A stretch of 64,000 nucleotides of DNA, taken from NCBI RefSeq assembly GCF_000004195.4, contig NC_030677.2, positions 46,439,142 to 46,503,141 on the forward strand, written 5' to 3'. Origin of the DNA: Xenopus tropicalis. Lineage: Eukaryota; Chordata; Amphibia; Anura; Pipidae. A model generated the notes under the pieces. It searched no databases. It was not told where the DNA came from and saw nothing but the letters and a program-made list of their open reading frames with translations. Positions 43,880 through 56,545 of the stretch are shown one piece after another (within the stretch, counting starts at the first letter, position 1; the number at the start of each line of letters is the position of its first letter). Position numbers and translations under genes: made by a program.

Positions 43880-44272
43880 ATTCACTGAAACATCCCAAAA
43901 TGGTTGGAGTGGCTTTGGGCAACCCAGAGAGATAACCCAAATATTTTGCCCCTGTCCCCAGATACAGATGTTTTGGGATTAGATCTTGACCCTTTTATGG
44001 CAGATAACACCCCAGACTCTAGATAAAGACATTCTCACTCTCCTTTTGGGGAAGCCCTACAAACGATTGTCAAAATATGCTCTGAGACTGGTAAACCAGG
44101 TGCTTTCTGCAGCCCTCATCTCTATCGCAGCTAAGTGGAAGTTGCAGACCATTCATTCTCTCTCAGAAGTGAAGCAGAGAAGTAATGGGATCAAGCTATT
44201 TGAACATGGTCTAGCTCACATACAGAATGAAATCCCCCTGTTTCTCAAAATATGGTCTCCCTGGGAATTATT
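43880..44272 (+). pseudogene. Tx1/L1-type LINE ORF2 C-terminal fragment
   Basis: Readings across broken frames give FCPCPQIQMFWD followed by LGKPYKRLSKYALRLVNQVL, then SAALISIAAKWKL and FLKIWSPWELF. This is the usual C-terminal layout of L1/Tx1-like ORF2: a cysteine/W block, then helical AA..IA..W and a final W.PW. Stops and frame changes mark it as dead. No 3' tail is recognisable before the MITE at 44279. Confidence 0.7.
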
Positions 44273-44278
44273 TTAAAG

Positions 44279-44469
44279 GCATGAATTCACAGCAAAATTC
44301 CGTATTTCACCATTGGAGAATTGTTTCGCAAAACTTCTGTGAAATTTTGCATTTGTGAAAAAAAAAAAAAGGCACGGTCGCGTCAAAAAAGTTGTGCACC
44401 ATTTCACAAATTTTTCCCTAGTTTCCCTAATTTTTCAGTGAAGCGAAATGGGACGGATTCACTTATCAC
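44279..44469. mobile_element. GTGATGAGCG foldback MITE, left end missing
   Basis: Starts within the family signature (GGCATGAATTCACAGC) and ends 'gggacggattcacttatcac'. Interior 'ggcacggtcgcgtcaaaaaa' matches the family. Confidence 0.7.
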
Positions 44470-45839
44470 TAGTGGTTTAAGCACTTTTCCCTGATATCAT
44501 AGTGAGGAGAATGCAGCTGCTTATAAAAGCAGTCCCCTTTATGGCTTTGTTGCTTTATATCATGCAGAAAGGAGTTATGAATCCTGATTCCTTATTCTTT
44601 TACACTTGAGCAAGTAATGGGACTAAAGTTTACATTTCATGTGGGAAAATAAAAAAAAAGTATAAGCTGTAGTGGATGTTCTTAAGACATGATAATAATG
44701 AATTATATAAAGCATTACAAGAAAGAAAATATTGTCACTAGCTTCATGAAATGATACTTTGGCTAAACACAAGGAGACTGGAGAAATAATGTGTCCCCAT
44801 TTCAGTATTCCTTCTAGAAAATCAGTATGTCTGAAAGGCAGGTGTGAGGTCTGAACTACTAATATGTGGCTGTCGGTCAACAGAAAATAGATGATATCAG
44901 AGACAAGAGGTTAATAATGTGACCCAGAAAACATAGTATACACAGAGAAGGGGACTGTTGTTTCAGAACAGCAGACACCCTTGATCATAGGTAGAAGTTA
45001 TGAGTATAAAACTGAATTGTATGGTTTCACCAAGTAGGATGGTGTTATGTACAAAATCTAAACATAAATATTTAATTGTATTGATATTTTGCCTTTATAA
45101 CAAAGACATTGTGACTAGAATTAGGGCAAATTATACATTTTGCACATAATGCAGTTTAATGCATGTGATATTCAGACAGGCATCCAGTGAATCTGGGAAA
45201 GTATAATGTTAGCAGAACACAATGTGCTAAGTACAAAAAAGAGCCAATGTGTCTTTTTTTTCCAGTGTGTGTGCTGCATTCTGTAAAGTAAATTAGCCCT
45301 ATTATATATAATGATATATACTCTGAAAGAACAAACAACATTTCAGCGTAGCAGCAAAAATTCACCAAACGCATTAAAGTCAATGGGCTTTTTTAGTGGT
45401 GACTTTTTCCATACCACACAACTTTTTGTTTTACTGGGGGGTTTTTTTTGTGGTGAAATCTGATAAAAAAAATCTTGCTCATCACTAGTTAAATCTTGTG
45501 TGCATAATGATTTACTGAGTCTCCAATGATTTTATGAAATGTGCTTCGAACCTCAACACTCAACGACAAGACGTTTTGGTACACATTGGTTTGCTCATTT
45601 CTAACAATTAAACGGAAGATTCAATGATATTAATGTTATTATACTTTGACAATAGGTTACATTTACATTTGAATATTGTTATGTACAATCGTTTAAAAAT
45701 AGCTTGTATGTTATAAAAAAATACTGTAACTGGGTAATTGTTTCTTTAATTGTGAATAATACCAATGACGCAATAAATGAATGAATGTTAAGCATTGTTT
45801 TATGTTCTGTTTATAGGCTTTATGTTAAAAGATTGTGGT
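44470..45839. other. AT-rich DNA; MITE fragment at 45360-45488
   Basis: 45360-45488 ends 'aatcttgctcatcactagtt' and contains 'gtcaatgggc', typical of the foldback family. No gene recognised elsewhere. Confidence 0.45.
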
Positions 45840-46112
45840 ACAGGTTTGGGATCTGTTATCTGGAAACTCTTTATCCAGAAAGCTCCAAATGATGAAAAGG
45901 CCATCTCCCTAGACTCCATTTCCTTTTTTTTGTGTGTAATAATAAAACAGTACCTTGTACTTGATGCTAACTAAAATATGATTAATCTTTATTGGTGGCA
46001 AAATAAACCTATTGGGTTTAATTAATGCTTGACATTTTAGTAGACTCAAGATGGAGATCCAAATTACAGAAACACCCCTCCAAGCATTCTGGATAGCAGA
46101 TCCCATACCTGT
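45840..46112. mobile_element. ACAGGTATGGGA MITE, copy 2, diverged
   Basis: Ends ACAGGTTTGGGATC and GATCCCATACCTGT. Shorter and more diverged than the other two copies. Confidence 0.8.
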
Positions 46113-48289
46113 ACTAAATTTCCCCAGTACATTTGTCCAAAACAATAAATCTTTCGCTTTCATTTGCCTTACTGCTATTTTCAGTTTTTAGTGCTTTAAG
46201 GCCTATGGCAAACCTACCATACTACTCACCATTCATTGCATCCTCCATTCATTAGAGAAAATTTGCCATAGAGAACTTACTTCACTTCCTGGGGTACAAT
46301 TTAGAAAAACCAACTCCAGTTCTAGTAATGAAACAGTTAGCTTACCCCATATTAACTATAAATGCATTGCATGCGTCCATCATAGCTATCATAGCTATCA
46401 TAGCTGTATATATGGTTAGGGTCAATTGTGTTGGTGGTGGTTAAAAATGTGTGGTTTGCTTGGACCTCTGCGTGACCAGGTGTGATTGCTCTGACTTTAT
46501 TTTGCTACTCTGTGTTAGGTTGTTTAGAGGTGATAAAATATAAGCACCTCAGTAGCTGTGGGCATCATAAATTATTTCTTTATCCAAGTCTAAAGGGGAT
46601 GGGGGTAAATATTAATACAATTTTTACCTAAATACCATCATCGGCTGGGGTTTTACTCAACACGAGTACATGTCTGCTTACCCCTCTTGTAGGCGGAATG
46701 TTTTAATACATATAAACTTATAATTGTCTCTGACCTATGACACACTTTTTTGTAGCACTGGGAGGGATCAGATGGGAGTTTGCACTTTAATTATTGAGGG
46801 GCAGTTTATTATTATGTATATATGTTAAAAGGTTCTTCCCATGTGGTCAACCAAAGCTCTTGATTAAAATCAGAGTGAAACTAAAAATTTAATTAGAATA
46901 GCAATAACCCTTTCTATTGCCATTTTTAAAAGCTTGCAATTAAAAAATCACAGTTGGGAAGTCCATTCCCTTTGTCCTTCTCACAGTCTGGAAAGGGCAT
47001 TATTTAAGATTCACTGAAAGGTAGACCATACCTGGTTATTAAAACGGGTCCCTCTATGTGCAGACAGCTTTAATCCAAGTTTGATAATTAATTGACATTT
47101 TACATACATGGATTTTTCCTTATTCTGTCTGTTTACTGCTAGTGTTCCCTCAAAGTTAAAAATTGGATGCTGCATAAAGTTTATAGTGGAATTCAAGCTG
47201 TTTTCAACCCATAGGCAGCTATTAGGGAACAGAAAATGATAACATATGCCACAAGTGTTGAAACCATTCATGTTTGCCATATTCTTCACAGTAAACCACT
47301 TAGAACTTATAAAGGAGAACATGAAGTTTCTGCCTCTTTGCCCTGAAACAATATCTTAATTAACTGCATTGGTAAATGGCTAGCCCACACAAACAAGTGC
47401 ACATTGCCTGTTTTCCTTTTTTCACATTTTTACTTTCAAAGGATTAAAGCTGAATCCAGCAGAGATACAAAACGCTGCCAATGATGTGTCACAATGGCTT
47501 ACAATAATTGGTATCATAGGAACAACCAGAATTAAAGTATAATCATCTTTGTGATATAATCAATGGGCTCATGCTCCAAAAGGTAATTCATAATAAAAGT
47601 ATTATATTTTTCTTTCTCAGCACAAACTGGCATTTAAAAAAAGCAAAAAAAACCCCAAATTGTACAGCCAATTTAACCAAGTGACAAAATAAATAAGACA
47701 AAAGAGATAGATAACTGGAATTATAGTTCGCCAGTTTGAATCATGACACACAGTTCAAGTGCATATAAATAATTCTATTTATCCGCAATCCTCAGAAATT
47801 CTGACAGGCATATGGCAACCCATAGTTTTATGTTTGCAATAAAATAAAATAAAAGTTCAACCCTTCCAAGTAAACCCAGGGGATCTTTTCCATTTGGATT
47901 GGGTCTGGTGTGTGTCCACCCCTTTATGAATGACATTCTGTCAGACTTGATGACTACAAAGCTCACTGTGCAGCTCTGCTTTTGGCATACAGGTAGGGAA
48001 GAATGGGAGTGACTTTTGGAAGTCTGGATTATGCAGTTGGGACTATGGTTGAGGCACATGGTTAAAACAACTTAGGGGGTTTTATCACTCTTTAAATGAT
48101 AGACAATATGATTATAGCACCAAAGTTTCTATCCATACAGGGAGCTTTTTCACACAAGATAAAATTATTTAATTTTAGTTAAGTTATATAAATTATAAAT
48201 AACAACCAACATAAACCTAACAGCAGTTAAGTGTAGGGAAATGTACAATCTCATTTATATAATCTTTAACTGTTAACTTTTGTTACATC
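46113..48289. other. AT-rich DNA, no gene recognised
   Basis: A short CR1-tail-like phrase 'gttcaacccttccaagtaaaccca' lies at about 47857-47880. Triplicated 'atcatagct' at 46379-46404. No coding signature. Confidence 0.45.
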
Positions 48290-48730
48290 TGATAGCTTCT
48301 AAAGACTGCACACAATTCTCCCCAAGAGAGAGGGGCCCGTCTGCTGTCCTTCCTAGGCATGGCTCTGTGTTTTACTCCACTGGGCCCCAGACCTAACACC
48401 TGTTATGCCCTACACTTGACCCCACTATCACAGGCTCCCACCCCCACCCTCCCGGGGATCCCCTCCCACTACAACACCACTCCAATACATTCCCCATACA
48501 CCCCTACCACCCTTGTTCTGGGAAGGAAGGGCGGAAGCTGTTCAAGGTAAAACCGGAACACTCCCATATACTTCCTTTCCCTTTTAACCCCTCCTATCTC
48601 CATAATCCCTAACAACCTTTTTCAGTTCCCTTCTTCCTAGCCTTGTCATGGCCCTGTCATTCCCAATTCCCGACTCACTCTCCACAGGCATTCTTTTCTA
48701 CTGTACATATACATGCAATCGCTAACCTTT
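48290..48730. other. C-rich tract of unknown origin
   Basis: The plus strand is markedly C-rich and G-poor (for example 48430-48520), unlike all neighbours. A plus frame at 48359-48550 is open, and a donor-like AAG/GTAAAA lies at about 48547. It could be the 5' region of a LINE or an untranslated exon; I cannot decide. Confidence 0.3.
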
Positions 48731-50543
48731 CTGTGTGCTCCTACTACCATGGCATGCTTTCCCCATAGTCCAAATGAACTTTATTCTGAGAATAGTGATG
48801 TATTCTAATGCAATGCAGCATGTTCAAAGGTTACAGGTTGACTTGTACAGATACCAATATTCAATGTCCCATCTGCATAATTGGAAACTACCATTTTGTT
48901 TGACTGCATAAAAAACAGCACATATAGTGAACATAGGGGGAAGTTTGTTGCTAGTGTTTCTATAAGGTACACAAAGTAGTACTGAATGCCCTATCTAGCT
49001 ATTAAAAAAATGCACATTATCCAAAAAATGGACATCCAAATGATGAACATTTAGTGCATACAGTATAATACACAACACCTATGTGTAGTTAGCAAACATT
49101 TTTTTTTTTTTAAACTGAACTAGTTTCCAACTCATTAATATACCTAAAAAATGCTAAATGGCACTGAAATTAATTTTAGCAGGAATGTTTTATTATTTAA
49201 GAACTAAATGTTATATATGTACTGTATGTATCATAGTTATTAAATGTTTTATTATACAATAGGTATTTCTTTAAAAAAAAAACTAACCAAGTGGAAAGAT
49301 CCCATTAAAAGACAAATCTCTGCCATTCCTTTGTGTCTTCTGTATTGCTGTTTTTATTTTTATTTATTTTATTTCTGCACCACAGGAAGCAAGCATTTTG
49401 CTAGTTATTTTTCTGTTTGTTCTTGTTAGTGTCCGTCATTTCTATGAACTGGTAAAAACTGTTTTTTTTTTCCCATAACGCAATAGACTGTGAACATACT
49501 GTGCAAAGTATAGTTTGTTCAGATTCAACAGAGAACATATAATGTTAATTGGTTAGTTCTATCTTAAAGAAAGTCTTTCACGAAAAATCATTATGATTTT
49601 TTTCAGAGGCAAGCTTTGGATATTTTTCAAAACACAACTTTAAAACTTTCGAATATTCTCTATATTCTCTATATTGAATTTACAAATTTAGTTTTTAGTT
49701 ATTGCTATAAATAGGAAAACTCCATCTCAGCATTTCTCTGTTCTGTCACCATTTCTCTTCCTAACATAGACATGGAGGCATATTCTGTTGGAAAGGTTTG
49801 CACCTCCAAGTCAATGAATTGATGTCAAAGGGTCATCCAACAACATTTTGTATTTGCACTGGGCTGCAATCCAGGTTCACAGATAACGATTCCTTTGCAA
49901 AGGGGGGTTATGAGAGAGGTAGGGTAAAAGAGAGATAGCAGGAAAATCAAGTAGAAGTTTTGAGGTAATGCTAAAAACACAGCAGTTCTTCAAAACAAAG
50001 GGAAAAAAACATTCTGTAGATGGAAAATTATTACATCAACATTATTTTTGCAGTAGGACCTATGATTGAGTAATGTTTGTCTCATATAATTGCCCTTGTC
50101 AACCTTGAATACAAAATGACTAAACACCAGAAAAATAAAATCAATAAACCACTAACTGAGCACCGAAGTACAATGTATCTATGTTCACACACAGAAAACA
50201 TACATCTATTTATTTTGTGCTACCTGCAATATTTTTCAAATTTGATCTGTCTACCGATGTATTAATGTTATTGATTTTGCAGAGCCCAACTCAGATGCTG
50301 CAGTCTTAACCTTTATATACACAGACTTCCCATTTGTTTTGAATTCTGCAATAATATTAGCCTCAAACTAAAAGACAAGACAAATATCCTTTCTTTTTAG
50401 AAGCAAAGAGGTTTTCAAAGGTCGTGGAAATAAACAGCGGACATAAAACATCAAATTTCAGTTCACTGGAATTTATAGATTATTTATTTATCGAATATAT
50501 GTATTATTTATTTATTGACAGTGTGAATTTCTATTTAATACAT
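48731..50543. other. AT-rich DNA, no gene recognised
   Basis: Short frames only. Confidence 0.45.
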
Positions 50544-50630
50544 TTAAAGGACAAGTCAACCTAAAAAAACATCTTTTTGCCTAATAAAAGAAAACATAAT
50601 TCTTACCAATTTTAAAATACATATTTATTA

Positions 50631-51170
50631 GTGATGGGCAAAAAGTTTCGCCAGGCATGGATTCGCGGCGAATTTCCGCGTTTCGCCATTGGCGAATTGT
50701 TTTGCAAAACGGTTGAAAAATTTTGCCGCGGAAAAATTCGCCGCACGTCCAAAAATTGTCGCCGGCGTAAAAAAAGAATAGTCGCGGCCGACAAAATAAT
50801 AGCCGCGCTACAAAATAATAGCCGCGTGCGACGAAATAATAGCCGCGTGCGACGAAACAATAGCCGTGCGACGAAACAATAGCCGTGCGACAAAACAATA
50901 GTCGCGGGTGACAAAACAATAGCCGCGCGACAAAATAATAGCCGCGTGCGACGAAACAATAGCCGTGCGACAAAACAATAGTCGCGGGCGACGAAACAAT
51001 AGCCGTGTGCGACAAAACAATAGCCGCGCGACAAAATAATAGCCGCGTGCGACAATTTTTTTTGTTGCACAAAATTTTCGCCATTTCGCGAATTCTTCGC
51101 CGTTTCGCGGAACTTTTGAAAGATTCGCGAATTTTTCAGCGAAGCGAAACGGAACAGATTCGCTCATCAC
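50631..51170. mobile_element. GTGATGAGCG foldback MITE with internal minisatellite
   Basis: TA, then GTGATGGGCAAAAAGTTTCG with GCCAGGCATGGATTCGCGGC at left; 'cagattcgctcatcac', then TA at right. About 540 bp, the longest copy of the family in the window because of the repeat array inside. Confidence 0.85.
50777..51053. repeat. Minisatellite, 19/21-bp units, 14 copies
   Basis: Units read AATAGCCGCGTGCGACGAAAC or its 19-bp form AATAGCCGTGCGACAAAAC, with AATAGTCGCGGGYGACRAAAC variants at units 7 and 11. The unit order 6-9 resembles 10-14, suggesting amplification of multi-unit blocks. The repeat keeps long frames open on the minus strand in all three phases; these are not genes. Confidence 0.93.
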
Positions 51171-51494
51171 TAATATTTATTACAAATTTGCAATGTTTTT
51201 TTAATTATATATAATTTGTATGAAAAGCAGTGTTTGTCCATCCTTTTCTATTCTCTGCCCTGGTGGCTTGAAACAATGTAAGACAAGCCAACAGACCTGT
51301 GTTGCTGGAGGAGACTGACCTTTGCAACATTCTTTAAAAAGTAACAACTGGGAGTTCAGCAAATACTGCTTTTTATACCAATTACATTTACAAATAACTT
51401 TTAAAGCACTGAAAAAATTCAATAAACTCACATATGAAAGTTGCTTTATTAGGAAAAAAAATTACTTTTGGGGTTGACATGAATTCTTGATTAA

Positions 51495-52486
51495 AAAGTA
51501 GATGACATTTTTTGACAATGTCATTTTTTCATGGAAAAACACAGTGTTCTTAATCTGAATCTATGTATATAAAAATGGATTGAAATGAGAAAATTGTAAT
51601 CAATATAATTCATATTTTTTAAATAAACAAATCTTGGTTAATGTAAACGTGCATATTGCTACGATATTGAGGGCCACTTCTTTTACTTGTAAATATTAAA
51701 TGACTTAAGAAAACATACTAAAATAACTTTGATTTATAAAGAAAGTGACATTGAAAGCTAAACTATATGCTGCATTCTTTATTATTGTTTACAAGGGGTA
51801 TTTTGCAGATCAAATTTTTTTGCATTTTAAAAATTACGTTTCAAAACTTTGACTCTCTTCGTCTGAGTTGTGTTGTTTCCATGGCAACACAGTATTTAAT
51901 AAGCATTTATATTTCCCTTTTATTTGAGTGACAATCTCTGCTGTATTAAGAACACCATCTACTACTAGGGAAAAGTAAGGTCCAGTAATAGCAATTTACA
52001 TTGAAAAGTCAGAAACAAAATCTCCCGCTGGCTGGTAAGTAACTAGGTGAATAGCAGGCTTGGGTCATTGCATATATCTGCTTTCGATTAGGATGTATAT
52101 TAACAACTTATCCTTGAAGAGGTGCAGGGCAAGCAGCTGCTTGGAGCCGTTGAAGAAATTCACATTCTTAGATGTCTTAAGGATTATTGTAAAAATAGAA
52201 TACAATGGTGATCAAAACAGAATTCATGTTCATTTCTTTTCCTGAAGTAACATGCATTGAAAATGTAGTGAAAAAAAGGACACTAAAAACTATATCATAA
52301 AAACCATAGGCATTTGCTTCCTTTTCTTCTTAGTATCTTAACACAACTTTTGTGTATTTGTATAATTTAATCTCACAAGGTCAGTGCCGGATCTCCAATC
52401 TGGGCACCCCGAGGCTGCCCCCCATTTGTCTGCCCTCCCATTAATGTACCCCCCCGCTGTCGTCAGCACGCATGCACGGACATTTA
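51495..52486. other. No gene supported
   Basis: A small GC-richer patch at 52110-52170 is open on both strands; the minus reading includes NVNFFNGSKQLLALHLF, but it lacks a proper donor. Otherwise AT-rich. Confidence 0.4.
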
Positions 52487-52952
52487 GGGGGAGATTTATC
52501 AATCCACGAACGGCCCGATCGTTCGTTCGATCGGACCGTTCATGTTTTCTGCGACTTTTTCGTACCTTGCGAATTTTCGTCGATTTTTTTGTTATTTAAC
52601 ACAACTTTTTCGCACTGTGCGTAAAAAAAAAAAATGAGTACGAAAGATTCGGATTCCTTGAAGCTTCGGTATCGTGACTTTGCTTGGGCCATGTTGGAGC
52701 TGCAGAGTGCCATTAATTCCTATGGGAGGCTTCCAAAATCATGCACAGAAGGTTCTGAAAGGTTTTCCTGCATGTTACAATCATTCGGATACGAGAATTT
52801 TGTGACTTTCGGATCGCCAATACAATAATATCATGACTAATATGATTTTTTCGTAAGCATATTCATGATATTTGCGATCATCAGAAATTATCATATCCAA
52901 TCCGAATTTTTCCCATTCGGGATTTGAACTCGCATTTTGATAAATCTGCCCC
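52487..52952. mobile_element. TTTATCAA-type MITE with TTA target duplication
   Basis: GGGGGAGATTTATCAA at left and TTTTGATAAATCTGCCCC at right, flanked by TTA at 52484-52486 and 52953-52955. Contains one copy of the GTTGGAGCTGCAGAGTGCCA unit. 466 bp. Confidence 0.85.
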
Positions 52953-52957
52953 TTAGA

Positions 52958-52998
52958 CTCCCATATGGAGCAGAGGTCCCCATTGCTCCATATGGGAG
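52958..52998. repeat. Perfect hairpin, 15-bp arms
   Basis: CTCCCATATGGAGCA at 52958-52972 and TGCTCCATATGGGAG at 52984-52998 with an 11-nt loop. It sits exactly between two MITEs. Confidence 0.85.
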
Positions 52999-53285
52999 CA
53001 AAATTTCGAAATTGCATTGGCAATTCGCATTGGCGAATTGTTTTGCAAAATTTCCCACAAAATTTCACTGCAAAAAATTTGCAGTTGCGTCAAAAAAAGC
53101 CACAATCACATCAAAAAGGAGCAGTCATGTAAACAGAAAGTTGCAGTCCCATCAAAAAGGCATGGTCGCATAAAACAAAGGGGGTGATCTTGCCAAAAAA
53201 GTAGTGCACATTTTGCAAATTTTCTTCCGTTTCACAAATTTTTTAGCAGTTTTGCAAATTTTTAGGTGAAGCGAAATAGGACTGA
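52999..53285. mobile_element. GTGATGAGCG foldback MITE, both ends decayed
   Basis: 'gcattggcgaattgttttgc' and repeated 'gcgtcaaaaaaagccacaatcacatcaaaaagg' units, then 'aggtgaagcgaaataggactgaat', are internal parts of the family. Terminal GTGATGAGCG motifs are missing. Confidence 0.65.
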
Positions 53286-53579
53286 ATAGTGGTGGTTACA
53301 GAAGACATTTTTAGATGATTACACAATTCAAGTGTTTTACCGTCAGCAATTTCTGCAGATAGAAAGGAAAAAGTATTTCCATGCAATATGCAAAAACAAG
53401 TCTGGAGCATATGTGCTGGGTAAGACCAATAAGTAGTTCTATGAATGTCTCTTCAAAAATAAACTGAAAGACTTTTTCTTGGGGCACTCGCCTAACATCT
53501 TGGCACTTACAATGCAGGGTCAACCATTGTAACCCACAGCACTTAATATCCTTCTATTTATGTCTGTAAATTACCCTCC

Positions 53580-53762
53580 CACTTAGATTATAAGCTTTAC
53601 GGGGCAGGGATCTCCTTTCTCTTGTCTTTTTCACTCTTAGCACTTAATCTTCAATGTAACTGCACTTTGTATTTATTTATTATTGTTACATTGACCCCTG
53701 TTTGTTCCATCAATTTATTGTTCTGCTGTACATAAATAGAACAGAAATAGTGATATTAAAAT
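53580..53762 (+). mobile_element. L2-type LINE tail fragment
   Basis: 'cttagattataagctttacggggcagggatctcctttctcttgt' and the following A/T-rich tail match the terminal region of this LINE group. Confidence 0.55.
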
Positions 53763-53789
53763 CTATATATATATACACACACACACATA
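53763..53789. repeat. (TA)n(CA)n microsatellite
   Basis: ATATATATATATACACACAC-type run. Confidence 0.8.
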
Positions 53790-55992
53790 CTGTAGTGGTA
53801 GGGAAAAGTAATTTCTAAAGGCAGAGTCAAGTACATAGGCCAGAGGTCAGGGCAGGTGGTGGGCAGAGACCAGAGGTCCACAGAAATCCGCAGAAGTAAT
53901 ACAGGAACCAGGCAGGAAACTCAATAACACAAAATTTTAGAAATTAATAGCAGACAATTGAGGGTCATTTACAACCCACAAGAGCAGCAGCGGCCATGCA
54001 AAATGGTTGCAGTTGTGCCATAGAATTGTATCCAAGGTAAGGATTGGATACAAGGTAATTTTATCCATTCCGACTTTTTGCACTTCCCTATAGTTGTCCT
54101 TAAAAAAAATGCTGCATTGTGGGTAAAAACATGGTGATTATGTCCATTTTTCACATTGAACTTGCAGAAAATAAATGACCCCTAAATAAATAACTATGTT
54201 CTGCTAATTTTATTCATCATTTTTATAACAGAAATATATTTCTTGTCTCTTGCTCCCAACTTGTGTCAAGTGATCAAAAACCCACAGGAAAACTGCACTT
54301 CAACAAAATGTGTCTTTCTTATCCTTATGTTGCTTTTGAAAAGTGTCATACCTTTGTTGTCTTAAGCCCATATAGATGACATCTAATATCATACATATGC
54401 TTATAAAGGCATTCCTTAAATAAGGTTATTGATTTCCCAGTATACCTTAATTACTACTTATGGGCATGGCACTGTAGGAAGTAGATAGCGTACTACTTAC
54501 ATACATAGAAGTACACAATAATATTAGCCCAGTGGGCACACCCTCACAACTATGTATGTCTGCATAGCATTTGATAAACAATATATAGCCATGAATGGTG
54601 CAAGGAATCATTTTGGTACCAGTAAACAAGCAGTTGTAAAGCTAGAATATATGATCACCACCATTAATAAATCTCTAAAATATTTTTGCATAAGCACACC
54701 TAGGAAGTGTAGGCAGCGTTCTTGCAATCTCCTTATTAAACGTAGTAGAAAAATAAGTACCATGTCCAATTAAGCACTTTATTTGTGTGTAATTTTATAT
54801 TTTTGGCTAAATGGCTGTTAAAGGTTGAATGTTAATCTATCTAAGAATGCGTCGGCTATTTGTGCTTTTATTTTAGGGGGCAGTGGTGGCGAGTCGCTTC
54901 TGGTTTATCCCGATCATGTTAGCAATGATGCATTTATTTTCACTGTTGCAATAATCAGCACGAGAACTAATGTAATTAGTTATAAACGTAATAAAATTAT
55001 CAATGACAAAAATAATAGCAAAATGTTCCCTTTTGAAAATATTATTTCCCCAGAATAAATAACACATAGTAAACTCTATATTACTACTAAAAAAAAAAAG
55101 CTTATTGCTTTGAACCTTAATGCAATATACTATGATTATATGAGTTATGGCACTAATATCTGTGATATGCTCTGAAAATGTAATCCTGTTAAAAAAACAT
55201 AAGTCATAACTAATGATTACTAATGTTCAATACAACGAAGCAAAGCTCATTGTAATATAACCATAATATAATATTATATATTACTTACAATATTCTTTAT
55301 CATTCTAAAAAGATAGATTAATAAACAATGTTCTGAAATCAAATAATAATTTTTGTCCTTTGATATGGCTGTATAATAATTATTATGTTTAGTCATTAGT
55401 TCCTATTACCCTGTCACATGGTATACATAACGGAGGATATAGGCTGTTACTAATTTATATGCATCAATAACGATGCCGTGAGCTAAAATTAAGATTGTAA
55501 ATTTCATTTTGCCAATAGTGCTTTTCTGTGACAGGCACGTAGAATGCTGCTTCATCTTTCAGAGAGCAGAGGATATCAAATGTCCATTCACTTGATGTTG
55601 CTGAGAGAAAATCACTGACATTCTGCTTGTTCCCATATCAGATAAAGGCTTTCCCCCCCTCTTTTTTACATTTTCTTTATTTTTCCATAGGGAACATTAT
55701 AAGATATTTAACCAGTTCAGATTCACATTGAAACTAAGGGATAACTTATAGCGAGTATGTTACAATAAAACTACATACGTTATTAGATATACAGTAGATA
55801 TATTCAAATGTTAATGCTAATTTGGTAAATGCCACCTTATTATGGCATTTTCTTCTAAACCAAAATGGATTCAGTATATTTAAAAGACTGTGTCATTTAA
55901 GAGATTTTAATTTTCATATAAGAGATTTTCATATTATATATTTGTACAAATAAAATGCACATAGCATTGCACTGTACTTTACATGAATTCGG
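53790..55992. other. AT-rich DNA, no gene recognised
   Basis: Short frames only (for example 54825-55058 plus) without motifs. Confidence 0.45.
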
Positions 55993-56538
55993 ACTAATAC
56001 ATGCTCCTCTGCTCCTCACTACATTTCTTCACTGGTCTCTCTGCACGTTCCTGGTCGTCTCCTCCGCTCCTCTCAGAGCCTCCGTCTTTTTACACCATCC
56101 ACACCTTCTGCTCTCTCTCGTCTTAAACCTTTCTGTCTTGCTGCTCCTTACCTCTGGAACTCTATCCCTGAATCCCTCCGTAGGGAACACTCACTAACTC
56201 TCTTTAAGATTAAACTCAGATACTACCTTCTGGAGCACTAAAACATTATTTTGCCCAGTCCTGCACTTAAGGGCAAATGCCCATACCTGGTGCACTCTTA
56301 CCTTCCAATTTGTGCCTATATGTTACCCAACCACTTAGTCTGTAAGCTCTACGGGGCAGGGACCTTCTTCCTACTGTGTCTCATACCACGTGGCACTTAC
56401 TCCCCGTGTATTTATACTTATTTATTGTATTTATTATAACACTTGTCCTCCCTGTGTGTAATTTTGTATTCTGTAAGATTATACAGTGCTGCTTACCCTT
56501 GTGGCGCTTTATAAATAAAGTTATACATACATACATAC
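55993..56538 (+). mobile_element. L2-type LINE, 5'-truncated
   Basis: The same family as 1405-2354, in plus orientation. Coding remnants correspond to the WNSIPESLRR region ('tctggaactctatccctgaatccctccgtagggaacactc'), followed by 'gcccagtcctgcacttaagggcaaatgcccatacctgg', 'ctcataccacgtggcacttac', 'tggcgctttataaataaag' and an (ATAC)n tail. A short AATACAT is found at both borders and may be the target duplication. Confidence 0.8.
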
Positions 56539-56545
56539 AATACAT

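Larger units (their letters stand above)
50544..51494. mobile_element. T2-type MITE carrying a nested foldback
   Basis: Left TTAAAGGACAAGTCAACC and right 'ggggttgacatg...ttgattaa' are diverged inverted ends. 'tttttgcctaataaaag' and 'gctttattaggaaaaaa' are matching sub-terminal arms. The foldback at 50631-51170 separates the two halves. Confidence 0.7.

Noticed and set aside
50581..51170. Three overlapping minus-strand frames of 120-167 codons with repeated FVARGYY / CRTAIVSS readings
   Set aside because: They are translations of the 19/21-bp minisatellite inside a MITE and are open in all three phases because the unit lacks stops. No start context or non-repeat extension.
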